This document shows positions 12,238-23,910 of a stretch of 64,000 nt of DNA, one piece after another. The translations under genes were made by a program, and so were the position numbers. Numbering within the stretch: position 1 is the first letter of the stretch; every line of letters starts with the position of its first letter. The notes under the pieces were generated by a model. The model saw nothing but the letters and a program-made list of their open reading frames with translations, had not been told where the DNA came from and searched no databases. This DNA is from Diorhabda sublineata. Its lineage: Eukaryota > Arthropoda > Insecta > Coleoptera > Chrysomelidae. The DNA is taken from the NCBI RefSeq assembly GCF_026230105.1, contig NC_079476.1:28448559-28512558 (forward strand), given 5' to 3'.

Positions 12238-13090
12238 TGTGTATGTGAAAAACTCCCATAAGTAATGTACAGGGGGAAATTGCATTTGAGTATAACTTGA
12301 GAATGGTGAAAATTAGATGAAATCCGATGGTTGATGGCTGATCTGTGCATCAATACCTTTCATTGAAAAAAAAATTAAGCAGATCGGTTGGGTAGAACGC
12401 CTGAACGAACTCGGAATGGAAATCATCAATTTTTTTAATATATAAGATAATTTTAGTTAATCTCCTATCCAAACTAAAAGATCAGGGAATAAGTATGCAA
12501 TTACATACAACTTAATTGTATACTCCATATACAAATTATCAGTCTGCTTCGACTAGAGTTCAAGAAAAAAAAATAATAAATGAAACACCCCACCCCGTAA
12601 GCTGATTCCATTTACCTACTTCTATACTAGGGTTGAAAGGATTTCCCGTTTATGAATGGGAATAAACGTAATCCGGATTACTTACCGAATATTTAGATCA
12701 TGATGAAGAACCCGATAATAGTTTCGTGAATTGTAATAGGTAATCTCGATTCTTCTGAAAAAAAAAATCGCTATTCCCGTAGAGCAAATTCCAAGCAAGG
12801 AATCCTTCCTTTACGTAAAAACAACCGTCCCGCTGTTGTTCGGCATAACTCAGACATAATTCGCATTATTTTCTGGTGTGGTTTAGGTTATGAAATTGGA
12901 CATTTCATTAGTGGTTGAACGTTTCCTATATTAGAATCGACTAAAGTCGTAAAGAATATTTCTTAGGCCACAAGAAGTTCACGTTCATGCCTTCAAATAA
13001 ATTAACCGTCTTAAACATCGGGCAATTTCAAGAATACAATCATAAACGGTACCTTACCAAATGAGAACGAATAACGACGGATAAGCTTTA
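12238..13090. other. non-coding stretch with a homeodomain-like palindrome
   Basis: No gene is seen. The perfect palindrome GTAATCCGGATTAC lies at 12668-12681. The first 130 bases (GTACAGGGGGAAATTGCATT and following) may continue the element that carries the tandem dimer. Confidence 0.5.
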
Positions 13091-13094
13091 AAAG

Positions 13095-13865
13095 GAAGTC
13101 TTCTTCTTCATATTAGGCGTAGTCGCCTGTTTTATCTTCGACATCCTTGCCTCCTATCCTGCTTCAAGGTTGCCGCTTCAACTTTTTTTGGGTCGGCCGG
13201 TACTCCTTCGGCCCAATGGGGATTTATCGCGCGCTATCTTGACCAGTCTATTGTCCGTATGACTTACGTGCCCGTTCCATTCTTTGTTTCTTGATAGAAT
13301 CCATTCGTTGACGTCATCTATTTTGCACAATCTTCTGATGTTCTCACTTCTTTCCCTGTCCGGTAGAGTATCTTGCGGGTATCTTGCGTAGCACTTTCAT
13401 CTCTGCTGTTTCCATCATTCTTTTGGTTTTCGCCGTTTCTGACCGTGTCTCTGCGGTGTTGGTCATTATGGGTCTAACCTTGGCCTTGTATATTCTCGAT
13501 TTGGCCTCTATTCCCATATGTTTATTTCGCCATATGGTTTCGTTCAAACATGCAGCTATTCTTAAGTGGTCATACACTTTGTTTTGGACGCAGATATTGA
13601 AAGATTTAGCTGTGCAGTTAAACACATGTAAAAGCCTTTCAATATAATCCTCATTTTTTGCGACTACGAACGGCATCATCAGCGTAACATAATATTGTAA
13701 TATTTCGATCCCCATCTGGTAGCCCCTTAGCTTTCTTACTTTCTTGATTATTTCGCTAATAATGATATTGAAAAGCAAGGGGCTTAAGAAGTGTCCCTGG
13801 CGAATCCCTTTGTGTACTGCTATTTGCTCCGTTAGCACTTTGTTCACTTTGTCTTGGATTTGTTG
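13095..13865 (-). mobile_element. LINE relic: reverse transcriptase C-terminal half
   Basis: A 167-codon open frame (13847-13344, minus) begins inside the reverse transcriptase: KGIRQGHFLSPLLFNIIISE is the conserved RT block before the catalytic Y-x-DD motif, which here is lost (ILQYYVTLMMP where CYADD is expected). It continues with ERLLHVFNCTAKSFN, AACLNETIWRNKH, SRIYKAKVRPIMTNTAETR and MKVLRKI. After a frame change the tail reads RRLCKIDDVNEWI, EWNGHVS, RDKSPLGRRSTGRPKKSW down to about 13160. This order is typical of a widespread insect LINE group, RTE- or CR1-like; the exact clade is uncertain. The plus-strand open frame here is a shadow. Confidence 0.85.
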
Positions 13866-13869
13866 TTGA

Positions 13870-14715
13870 AAAACTGTTATAAACTATAATTAGACTTTAT
13901 TTATCTTATTTGTTTTATTTCGTATTGGTGTGCCAACATTTCTCACACTACAGATGATTTCGAAGAAAAACTGCCGCAAATATAAGTTTTTTCACAGGAT
14001 TAGAAACCGTTTTTCCTAGCTTCGCTCTTATCCGGAATCAGTAAGTCAACTAGATTACATTCGAAAAATTAGAATATCAAAACCAACTTCTTATTGCGAC
14101 TGTGAGTACAACTTTATGCTTGGCAGTAACTACACATTGGTCAAGGTTTAAGTGCTAGATACAAAACTTTGACGATAAATGAATCTTTTTAGTTATTTTT
14201 TAGATGATATATCATTTCTCCAAACTTTACATCATCAACACTTTATTCGCATATCTATAAATCTGTTTCAAAATTCGTGACGTTATATATAAATGTATCC
14301 CATTTTTGGTAAATACAATGTCGAATAAATCTTTATTTCTATGTGCAATAATTACAAGAAAAATTTTTATTGGATATATTTATATATTTAACATAGAAAA
14401 TACCGATAGAAATGCAAAATCGACCTAATTTGCTATTTCTGTTACTACAAATTTATTACGAACCTTGACTGTGATCATCGTAATTGACTTAATATGGTCT
14501 AGAATTTGAAATATCTAAATTTTATTGAGAATTATATACTATAGGGGATTGTTGGAGAAATCTCGGGCTTTAAGAATACAAAACATTTCTACTCATCTAA
14601 ATAGTATTTTATATTTATCTTGTGTCGATGAAAATTAGTCCGCATAAAAAGAAAGCCAAGTCAAGAAAGCCTCCTTTAACCGATTCGCAAATAAAAATAA
14701 TTACACGACAGTTTC
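13870..14715. other. AT-rich stretch, no gene seen
   Basis: No recognisable coding sequence or repeat structure. Confidence 0.6.
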
Positions 14716-14719
14716 ACTA

Positions 14720-15285
14720 ATCCAAACCCCTCAAATCTGAATATTCGCCAAAGTTTTTCATTCTCTTCGGACAGATTTGTTGGGAGAAAAATTGCTTTTT
14801 CCATGTTCATCTCTTCCGAATATGAAGGAGCATTGCCTATGAATAACAAAGTACTTGGAATATTTTCAGATAATTATCAGAGGAAGATTATTTGTCCATT
14901 TTGTCCAATGTTTTGAAGTGGAGTCCTGTTTCAGCCAGGTGGTAAACTTGATGTGGCGAGTATGGAGAATCGATATCCTTAAACTCCCCAAGGTATCCGA
15001 TAGTTGCTCATCATCCTCTGAGAGCGTCTCCCAAATTACCCCTTGCTGCCCGATTTCGTGTCGTTTCTTCCACTGGTCTGAGAAACTTCTACGAGAATGA
15101 TGAGTCGTTTTTCGTAAGAAGACACTGGCGTTTTGCTAAGTTTTTAAATAATTTGTTTACTTGACGTACTACAAAACTGCTCAATTTTACTTCTGTTCTT
15201 TTTCTTATGGGATATTCTTTCGATAACTGAGTGCCATTTTCGCTTTTGCCAAGTCTTTTCAGTACTGACCCAAAATGTGACAAAC
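14720..15285 (-). mobile_element. pogo/Tigger-like transposase relic
   Basis: Minus-strand reading in broken frames gives FSDQWKKRHEIGQQGVIWETLSED (in two pieces around 15000-15090), which resembles the CENP-B-type DNA-binding region before the catalytic domain (W..FKKRHGI...GE.LS.D). Then follow VYHLAETGLHFKTL (compare YN.DETGL, first Asp; here AET) and LLFIGNAPSYSEE (compare LL.DNAPSH, second Asp; here GN) with FLPTN (compare FLPPNVT). Both catalytic Asp positions appear mutated. The match is by motif order only and is moderate. Confidence 0.55.
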
Positions 15286-15289
15286 ACTA

Positions 15290-16950
15290 TAAACACCACT
15301 TACACGGTAACTGATTGATTTGTCATATTATGTAGGGGGCTTTGTTTAAATATGCTAAATAATGATAGTGTCTTTAACGTCGGATCTCTAATATTTTACA
15401 CATCACATCATTAAATATGCCTGGAAAAGAGCATAATATGGCATTATGTGACAAAATTACATCTAATCGGAATTTTCACTAATCCGAATAGAGGTCAGTC
15501 ACAGTTAGTTCCGATTGAGAAGAATAATATATTTATCATTATGTCTGAACCTGTTGAAGCGGTGCAAAAGTAGATGCCCGAATATGAATCATATCTCAGG
15601 ATCAAAATGGTACGTGTTGAGAACGGAAATAATTAAATACTTGCGTTTAAGATTCATATGAAATAGTAAAAAGATGGTGTCGTGAATTTAAATGTGGAAG
15701 TGGTACATAATATACCTATCGCAGAATTGGACATGGAAAATTTCAATAGATGCATATAAACCAACTCAAATATATTTGCAGTCGTCTTTTAAAGCGAAAA
15801 CAGAATTTTCTTCGATTTAACGTGCTGGAACGTCGATGAATAAATTGTGATGATCTTATTGGAAAAATTTGCCGATTTTTTTATTGTTCAAGTGGGTCAG
15901 GGAAACAAAAGGATCAGTACTCATAATTGTTATTATGAGTAAAATCAGGTTCCAGCTAGTGATTGGTCTAAGTAAATTCATCTCGTTAATTTTTATAACC
16001 GTATAACAGTTTGCTCCTGTATGAGTGATTTTATTATATTCAAGGCTCGATACTCCTTATCAGAGGCCACACTTGATGTATTTATTGTAGATTGAAGAAC
16101 TACTTTTTGACTCTATTTGTTTTTAAGTTTCTTTCTTTCGCCTTTTTGCTTATAGATTAAGATCCAGAAATATGACCAAGTATAGAGACTAGAAACTTTG
16201 AATGCATTCTGCGTACAATAGAAAAAAATGCTTGGGGATAACATTTATCCAGACCAATCCAAAGGGTCTAACATACCTTCAGACCCAGCAGAATCCTTGA
16301 ATATTTAATACTTTATATGTATTAAGTGTTAATTATACTTTCATATGAAAATGTTTATTCAAATGATGTATTGGAAGAAAAGATATTCGTAAATTATCCC
16401 TCTCATACCATCCGTAACTTTTTTTCTAAAATTATATTTTCTGTTGTTTTCTTGGAAACTTTTATATTGAATATTGTGCTTTGTAGCATCTCCTTTTGAG
16501 TTGCTATTATGGAAATAACTTTTTTATATTAAGATTTATTTATTGTTTCTTCCTATTGGTAGTTTTTTTGTTTTCTCCAACTTATCATCGATAATTAAAG
16601 ATGTAGTTATTCCAAAAGGTTATAAAAATCACGTTATTATCTAACATTTCGTTATTTATTCACAGAATACGTTCCATTAAAATCGTAAAGAGATGATATC
16701 ATACTATAGGAATTAATTTTATGACGAAAATAGTAATTTTAAACAAATGTTCACCATTTTCTTTTCAAGTACGACAGCTGTCGAATTTTGAGTTAACTTT
16801 TCCCATAGATTATTAACATATTTAAACTAAATCTCTGAGTGAATTATCAGTGTTATATGTCAAAGTAATAGACATTCCACTAGATGAAAAAGAAATTAGA
16901 ATTGTATAAACCCAATACTTTTCACAGCGAGAAGTGAAAATATAGATTGC
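15290..16950. other. AT-rich stretch, no gene seen
   Basis: A short plus-strand piece near 15665-15700 reads RWCREFKCGSG, like the N-terminal WFCREFK motif of some mariner-like transposases, but it is too short to call. The rest holds nothing recognisable. Confidence 0.5.
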
Positions 16951-16959
16951 TGATTGTTT

Positions 16960-17530
16960 GGGGAGTCGTCTATACCTAGAAGATACTTTGGGCATAACCC
17001 TCCGTCTCATTGCTCTACTTTCAAAAAAAACGTAGGCAAAGAGGCTTTTTTGTAGTTTTTTGGTTTCTCTTTCCAAGATATGGGTATTACTCTTTCGAGA
17101 CACCTAAGTTTTTTGCTGAACTGGGCAAGATAATCGCAGAGTATATGCTCTGCTGTATCTATGGCTTGCCCGCAGAATCTGCAATTGTCGTCCTCTGTTT
17201 TGTCTATCGTCTTAAAAGGGTATTTGCTTGGGTAGTAACCGGTAGTATACTAAACTATGAGTTAAATATCGTTTCTAGATGTCTCGAGAAGTTTTTTAGA
17301 CTTTTTATCTAATATATTTGGATTGTCTTAGCTCTGGAGTGTTTCTTTAGTAGGAGCTTATCCGACATCTCATACGGATTTGATCTAAAATGTGGAGTCA
17401 TTTCCACTTTTTTCGCAAGGCTGTTTGGTTCCTTGCCTGGTATATCTGGTATATCCTGGCGCCCTTTTCTAGAGAGATTTCTGTCCAAACACTCCTGATC
17501 ACAAAGGTTTATTTCTAACCACCTTGCTGG
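16960..17530 (-). mobile_element. LINE relic: C-terminal cysteine-rich end after RNase H
   Basis: On the minus strand the sequence gives KHSRAKTIQIY, SRHLETI, then after a frameshift TGYYPSKYPF, DNCRFCGQAIDTAEHILCDY and LAQFSKKLRCL (17040-17230). The arrangement LTGH.P...L, C.FC......T.EH.LC is the C-terminal end of insect LINEs that carry RNase H (I/R1/Jockey-like groups). The reverse transcriptase is not present. The coding frame is interrupted by stops and at least one frameshift. Confidence 0.75.
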
Positions 17531-17575
17531 ACTTTTGTTCCTTTATAATTTTAAGCACAGGTAGCTTGCCTCTGA

Positions 17576-17598
17576 CTTTCTTTCTTTCTTTCTCTGGC
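17576..17598. repeat. CTTT microsatellite
   Basis: Short run of CTTT units (GACTTTCTTTCTTTCTTTCTC). Confidence 0.9.
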
Positions 17599-17599
17599 T

Positions 17600-18355
17600 T
17601 ACAAAGTGATTAACTGTAAACTAACTTGGCAATTATTTTACGTCGTTTTTCGATTTTCGTATTATTCATACTTGGAACATTTGACAACTTCCAAATTACG
17701 AGAAACAATTAATAACATTCTCAATAATGCCTACTTTACTTGCTCAGCTGTCTAAAAATATACGGATTTTTGGCCCCTACACCCTTAGATATATTTTGAT
17801 CCAAAAATTTCTACATCTTATGTCTTAAAGTATATCCTTTTATTCTTCTATTGTTGATATCAATTCCCTAAGCGAGGCCAGGTTACTCCAGATGGTAAAA
17901 GAACTTGATCGTCGAACCACCATAAAATAAACCACGTTAAAATGATTGAGGGGAAAATTGTTTATTGCACAATCAATTTGTGATTTGCTTTTATATTTAC
18001 ATTATATTCGCTGCTTTGCTTGCGCAGTTTTGTATTAGAACAGAATATATCGGTGCGCATGTCGATATTTGGTCATTTGTCAGCTCATTGTGGACCGTGT
18101 CAAACAGATTACAAGGTTAGTTTGACTTGTTCACTTCTAAATATCATCTCAATATTAAACTTTTTTTGTAAATTTGGGTGAGATAGTCAGCCAAATACTA
18201 GAAAAATATATGGTACTGTATGCATTTTGAGTTTACAAAGGTAGTAAAGAAATAGTTGTTACCAAAAGCATTTTCTATATTTCTTCAAGTGCATTAGACG
18301 TTCGTAAATGCCAATTCTTTAAGTTTGGATCCAGTGATTTTGATCACTCTGATTC
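17600..18355. other. AT-rich stretch, no gene seen
   Basis: No recognisable coding sequence or terminal repeats. Confidence 0.6.
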
Positions 18356-18359
18356 CTAT

Positions 18360-18610
18360 AGATGAATACCAACAACATGAGACAACGACAAAGTGGAAGT
18401 AAATCCATGTCAGACAATGGAGTACCTCTCAAATACCAACTTTGATCGACCATCTAAGAACATTTCCAGCAGGTTAGAAAAATAAGCAGAACAGGTGTTT
18501 GGGTCCCATATAATCTACGCGATGAGAATAAATCCAGTCAATCCATCAAATTCAACCTATTACTTCAACGACAAAGAGCAGTAGCTCTCACCCCGAACAA
18601 CTGCGCAGCT
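18360..18610 (+). mobile_element. mariner transposase N-terminal fragment
   Basis: Plus-strand pieces VEVNPCQTMEYLSNT and RTGVWVPYNLRDENKSS followed by LLLQRQRAV match the linker between the N-terminal DNA-binding domain and the catalytic domain of a mariner family (compare NP.QTTRELA, GVWVPHEL...N, LLQRQ). No catalytic residues are included. Confidence 0.6.
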
Positions 18611-18844
18611 AATTTTACATGTCAACAAGGCCCTTTTATTTGTTTGGTTCAGTATACGCGTATATACTTAAACAAACTTTTTATGTAGATCTGTATTGTG
18701 AACAATTGTATCCCGTGAAGCAATTTAAAAACGAAAAGGCAAAACGTAGATAACAAAGGTGATTGACTATCGATTGATTTGTTTAAATATAAGACAGTGA
18801 GATTACTTTTCGATCCTTCTTTGTATAAACCCCAGATGATAATA

Positions 18845-19640
18845 ATAATGGCTTAACACCCCTAATGGGCCTGCATTGCGAAGATGCTCTCTAGATCCTC
18901 TTGTTGGGGTGGATCAGTCTCCATAGTTCATGTCTACACCTTGTTGCTTATTTCCCGCCACAACTACCTATTTTCTGTGTTTTCCTGCCCGTGTATAACT
19001 CTGCTTACGTCATCTTCTACGATTTTATCGTAGACCTGCCGCGTCTTTTTCTTCCACCGGAATCCCATTGCATCCCATTTTTTCATAATATCTTAGCAAA
19101 TTTTTCGGTTCACTCTTATCCTATATTCTCTTCGCTAACTTTTTTTGATCGTATTATCTTTCTTTCCGTTTTATCAAGTTTTCTTCATCATTCCTTGTTA
19201 GTATCATTGTTTCAGCTGAGTATATCATTACTGGTCTAATCATCGTTTAATATATATATTGATCAACGTCTGTTTTGTCTCAGTACACCTGTCTCCTCTA
19301 TTATTGATCACAACGCCGAGGTTCTTAAACTTTTCTACTTCCAAAAATTAACACTCGCCAACTATTTTTGTTTTCATTGATTTATTTGTAACTATCTCTA
19401 TTTGAACAATCTATTTATATTTTTCTGATCCATCCACTCACGTTTACTTTTCCTTATCAGCTTATTGCTCTCGTTTCTTATCATTTCGTATTGTTTTCTG
19501 TCTTCAATTCTGTTTTCCTTTTCATTCGTATAAGTCTTGCTCTTTCATTGCTACTACGCTTATACAAATGTCAGTGAACCATTCGTTTTTCTCGCAGGTC
19601 TTTGTTCCATCCAACTTATACTTGGCTCCAGTTTACAAAT
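18845..19640 (-). mobile_element. LINE relic: parts of reverse transcriptase tail
   Basis: Minus-strand frames give EDRKQYEMIRNESNKLIRKSKREWMDQ (in two parts, pre-RT region near 19430-19510), then KFKNLGVVINNRGD and TETKQTLINIY (RT C-terminal FKYLG..I motif near 19270-19345), then SEEYRIRVNRKIC, MGFRWKKKTRQVYDKIVEDD and the 3' end near 18850. The central RT is deleted between the first two blocks. The 3' end terminates in an ATT-rich run (AATAATAATAATGG near 18838). A plus-strand 112-codon frame here is a shadow. Confidence 0.7.
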
Positions 19641-19686
19641 TCAGATGTAACAAAAATTACGGATAGTTTTTCGTAAACCTAATTTA

Positions 19687-19852
19687 GATATTCATACTGA
19701 ATTTACTGTTTATACCACCACTTAACCAACACTCACAATTACACTGTCTGACGCGCGTTTCGATAACCTAGCTATCGTCTTCAGAGACTGAAGATAAACA
19801 GTTTATCAGTGTATTCAGTATGAATATCACCAACGGTTCTAGAAATTCCAAC
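19687..19852. repeat. double-hairpin repeat, copy 2 (best preserved)
   Basis: Outer inverted arms ATATTCATACTGAATTTACTG (left, 19688-19708) and CAGTGTATTCAGTATGAATAT (right, about 19808-19828) enclose a conserved core. The core contains two adjacent hairpins: CGATAAC / GCTATCG with a short loop (19761-19778), directly followed by TCTTCAG AGA CTGAAGA. The word GACGCGCGTTTCGATAAC is shared with the copies at 2477-2612 and 61854-61985. No open frame is present. Confidence 0.85.
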
Positions 19853-19854
19853 TT

Positions 19855-22185
19855 AGATATTCATAGTTTGGGACTGATTTTAATGTCTAATCAATTGACG
19901 TACTTTTAACCGCCTTAGGGATGTAAAATTCAAAAATACTTTCTTAGTAGAAAGTTAAGTTGTAAATGGAAACTACTGCTGTCCAACTTTTGTGATTGTA
20001 GCTTTAGTCGGTCATAATAATGCTTTCATTTATTTAGATATAAATCGAATGGATACAAAAAAGTGACTGTACTATAAATTTACAGTAAATTACGCGAACG
20101 TGTGTTTAACTAACTGGGCAAAGACGAAACCGAGAGTGAAATTGTACCGTTAAAGTATTACGTGGCTTTATTTCACTTTCTGCGATATTATGTGAATTGT
20201 TTTTATTTCATAATATAGGAGAAATTTGGTACGTATGTGCTAGTTTTGCACTCCGCGACAAAGAAAGATAAAATTGAATGAATGAATATTGTGATATTTG
20301 AGATGTTCGACAGGTGGTTAAATGAATTTCGGTAAATACGTTTCAGGCAATATAAAACATTTTCTTTAAATAAATGATGAGAAAAAGTATATGATTTATT
20401 TGTTACAACAGGCAATTTAGACTAGAATCGATAATTTATATAACAAAAACAAATAATAGTGAGACGAAATCCATTGGAAAAAGAGCAAAATGTGATGTAA
20501 ATGTAAAGAAAAATAATTTACGGACGATCTAAGGTCGGTTTTTTGTTCGTCGAAATCTCCACTTTCTGATAGTGCGAATGAATAAATATTACCATTAACA
20601 TAGTAAATTTTCTCAGAAAAGGCAACAAAAAATATTAATAAAAGCTCGCATCCGAAATTATTTTAATCATTAAGTATAATTTTTGAATTTTTCATATGTC
20701 ATTGATAAACATTAGAGTGTAAAATTTAAATAGCTTTAATAACTTTACCATGGTATTGGTAATATAACCAAAACTTCAACGACTTCTTAAGTAAAGCTGT
20801 TAATTTGGCGGAAGAATTTTCGATTGAAAATTAGGGTGTTTTCTCGATATTGAGTGTGCAGTTTTGTCTTTGAAGTTTTCACTAAATTTAGTGAAACAAA
20901 AGTGTTTTTTGTAAAAGATATAAATAAAAAAGCAAAAACTTGTTTACTTCAAATTTTTGCATACATTTTCCATTCCATTTTTATTATAGTCTCCTCTTTG
21001 TCCAATGGGTTTCATCCTACCATTATTTCTCTTTTCACTTTTTATTTTTTTTAGGCTTCTAAACACGTCTAATTAATACGTTTCTCAATTAGTTAAACGT
21101 GTGAAAAATTGAATTTTTGAACATAGATGAGATTATTTTATATAATTTTTCCACTTGTTTGTATTAACACTTTTTGGGTGAGTAGTCTAACATTGCAACT
21201 AAGTATTACCTCCGCATGTACGTTAATTTACGCGTTTTAAAAATATTAATAAATTGGAAACAGTGGTTAGTTTTTAATGAAATTGAGTACGGCCGTTATT
21301 ATTTTACTAGAAGGAGCAAAAAATTCAATGCAAGAACAAAATAACAAACGATAGATATTATCGTATTACGCGGCATCCCATTGTTAAAATAACTAAGTTA
21401 TTTTGTAAAAAAAAATAATGTTATAATATTATTTTCGACAAAATTTCAAGAATCATCAACCCAGTGATAATTCATGTTTATCATATCTCAGGTTTAGTCC
21501 AAATGCATTATGTTTCCGTTTGAGTCTATGTGTGTCTTAATACTTTGTATAGTCATAATTAGGCTATATATCCACAGTTTGTTCTGAATCAATTCAATCA
21601 TGGAAATGAATATGCTTCAAAAAAGTCACACACTAATCGTCTAATAACATTTTTAAATGCATAGACATCATTTGTCGCGTTTCAATTTACTTTCTTTCGT
21701 TTATGTCTATAATCTATAACATCCCTCACTTGTACTAAACGATAAATGGTAAAATATGGAATTAAAGTTAGATCCCCAATCCTTTTAACAATAGCGTTTT
21801 CTGACTGATATCCATTTTTTCGTCTTTGATACTCGAACATATTTTACACAACTCTTTGGGAAACGTCCAAAATGTCTACTGACACAAAAATCGCAAATTA
21901 AAAACAAATGAATGAATATGTATGAATGAATGAATAAGTATTTCATTCATGTAATACGACACCGAGAGCTGCTACTGTCAGCAGTTGGATCATAATGTTC
22001 ACTGCACCACCACTTCCCTCAAGTCCATTAAAAATTGCCACCACATATTTGTAACTTGTAGAGGTTGTACCTTATTTTATTTTAAGGATGCATATTTTCC
22101 TAGGTTTCCTCCATTGTCACTTATAGGCAGCTGGTATAGGTTTTTAATTCCCATTATGTAATAACACAGTTTTAAACTATACTTC
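19855..22185. other. AT-rich stretch, no gene seen
   Basis: Long, very AT-rich region without a recognisable gene. ATGA/TGAA microsatellite-like text occurs near 21905-21950. Small open frames at 20203-20415 (-) and 20854-21054 (+) carry no motif. Confidence 0.6.
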
Positions 22186-22189
22186 TATG

Positions 22190-22565
22190 AATGAGCGCCA
22201 TTCACAAGAAGAAGCCTTGATATCGGGTTTCTGCATTAAATCATCGATATCAGACACAATTTTCCACATTGAGACATTTTTCATAATGTTTTGACTGTTG
22301 CTTTGACCACCCGAAATTAAGTACCGAATCAATCAACATACAACAATCAAATGCATTGTGAGCAGGTCTTATTTTGGATTTTGCAAATTTGCATAATCGA
22401 TTTAACACTTTCTAACGCTTTTCTTATTTGAAATAACCATAAGTCTCTATTGTACAAAAATTGCAATTATCAAAATGGTTCGTGGACTCTCGCCATACCA
22501 ATGCAAATGGCGTATTTCTCTTCCCTTCTATTCTTTAAACCAAGACACATACGGGTAACCCATGG
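22190..22565 (-). pseudogene. relic of a repetitive insect protein (zinc-binding N-terminal part)
   Basis: Minus-strand pieces PYVCLGLKNRREEKY, AICIGMARVHEP, FDNCNFCTIETYGYFK resemble the segment VWREP..H..DCYFC that I recall from a multi-copy uncharacterised insect gene family that behaves like a transposable element. Later DLMQKPDIKASSCEW gives a possible continuation. Stops and frameshifts break it. A fragment of what may be the same family (DLKELIRDLNLS) lies at 49410-49600. Function is unknown and the assignment rests on a short motif. Confidence 0.4.
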
Positions 22566-23004
22566 TGTGCCTTAATCTCCTATTACAAAATAAAAATATA
22601 TGGAATAAGCCTTTATGACATTTTCAGAAAATAGTCTGACTTGTGTCTTCGCAATGAATTCTCTATAAATACGGCTACGGCTTTCTACACAAAATCACAT
22701 GTTCTTAAAATCAAATGTAACTGAATAAGAGAATAAATAACCCACTCAATAAAATGTTTCTATCTATAAATGCAGGCAAATTTAATAACCGCTAATAAAA
22801 TTTTACTAAAAAAATATCTAAACAAAATAATTATTGAAAAAAAAAAACGTTCAATTCAAGTTCTTTAATTAGTCAATGCTGCTGAGAGGCGAGTTGAATA
22901 CAGTTATAAATTCACGGCTTTACCCCATCCTATTTGAAGTGTGCTCCGCTACTGCTTAAAACGCTAAATGGGCACCTAGATCCATACAAAAATATTATTT
23001 TTTT
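22566..23004. other. AT-rich stretch, no gene seen
   Basis: No recognisable coding or structured repeat. Confidence 0.6.
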
Positions 23005-23005
23005 C

Positions 23006-23537
23006 GGTAATTATCTAAATATTATCCCCCACCCCCTATCGACTTGTGGGGGAGTGTTAGAGGAGGTAATCACAATATATGGAAGATGGAATTACCCGTT
23101 GATGATTGTTTTTAAGTTAGGTTAGGTTCTACTTAAAAATATTATTTATACATATTTCCGTGCTCTTTTAACACCCCCCGTACACCCCTTGATCCTTTTT
23201 ACCCTATTTCATCATAAAAAAATAGTTATTGAATTTGCAATTTTTCCATTTGTATATTTCTATGATAAAATAATAATTACTTATGGTTGTTTCAATTAAC
23301 AATTATTTATTATTGTTCATAATTCCACTCGTATCATATATTTTCAAATAAAATTTATAATTTGTTGACACACGTAATTCTCTGAAAATATCAAATTTTT
23401 ATTATTTAACCCTCTCTATTTTTTTAACAAGGGATGGCCGACGACTGGAATAATTTTGTGTTCAGTACATTTTTCTTTATTACCCCCCACAACCCGATAG
23501 TCGATAGGGGGTTGAGGATGATTTTTAGATAATTACC
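23006..23537. mobile_element. foldback (inverted-repeat) element
   Basis: Left arm 23006-23044 (GGTAATTATCTAAATATTATC then CCCCCACCCCCTATCGAC) and right arm 23500-23537 are imperfect reverse complements over about 38 bases; the right arm reverse complement reads GGTAATTATCTAAAAATCATC then CTCAACCCCCTATCGAC. The interior is AT-rich with C-rich words and encodes nothing. The layout is that of a non-autonomous foldback or MITE element. I could not identify a clear target duplication. Confidence 0.75.
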
Positions 23538-23539
23538 TT

Positions 23540-23905
23540 CTTTTCTAATTCAAAGAAGTATAAAAGATGAAACAATGATGTAAAAAGTGAAAAGGCAAGA
23601 AATTTAAGAAAACGTTGAAATGGTGAAAAAAAAAGGATGATTAGAAAATATCGGTGTTCCAAATTATTTAATCGCTGATGAAGGAAGTGGAGATATAATT
23701 AATGAGTTAATTATCACGTTGGTATTGAATAGTTTTATAATATTCTTGTAATAATAACTTTCTTCTATAAATTAATTTTAACTGAAAAAGTAGACTCCTA
23801 ATTCACATAAATTAACTCTCAATAGACGATCTCGAATATATTGATATATTCTTCCATTCGACCTACTTTTTTAAAAATAATCAAATATACATAATCTGAT
23901 TTTCT
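23540..23905. other. AT-rich stretch, no gene seen
   Basis: No recognisable coding or repeats. Confidence 0.6.
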
Positions 23906-23910
23906 CATTT

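Noticed and set aside
13384..13647. 87-codon plus-strand open frame resembling a membrane protein
   Set aside because: Antisense to the LINE reverse transcriptase frame at 13344-13847.
15540..15720. Possible mariner N-terminal piece (RWCREFKCGSG)
   Set aside because: A single 11-residue match with no flanking support; recorded only in the gap description.
18901..19239. 112-codon plus-strand open frame, Leu/Ser/Phe-rich
   Set aside because: Antisense shadow of the minus-strand LINE relic; the hydrophobic composition comes from reverse-complemented Lys/Glu-rich coding.
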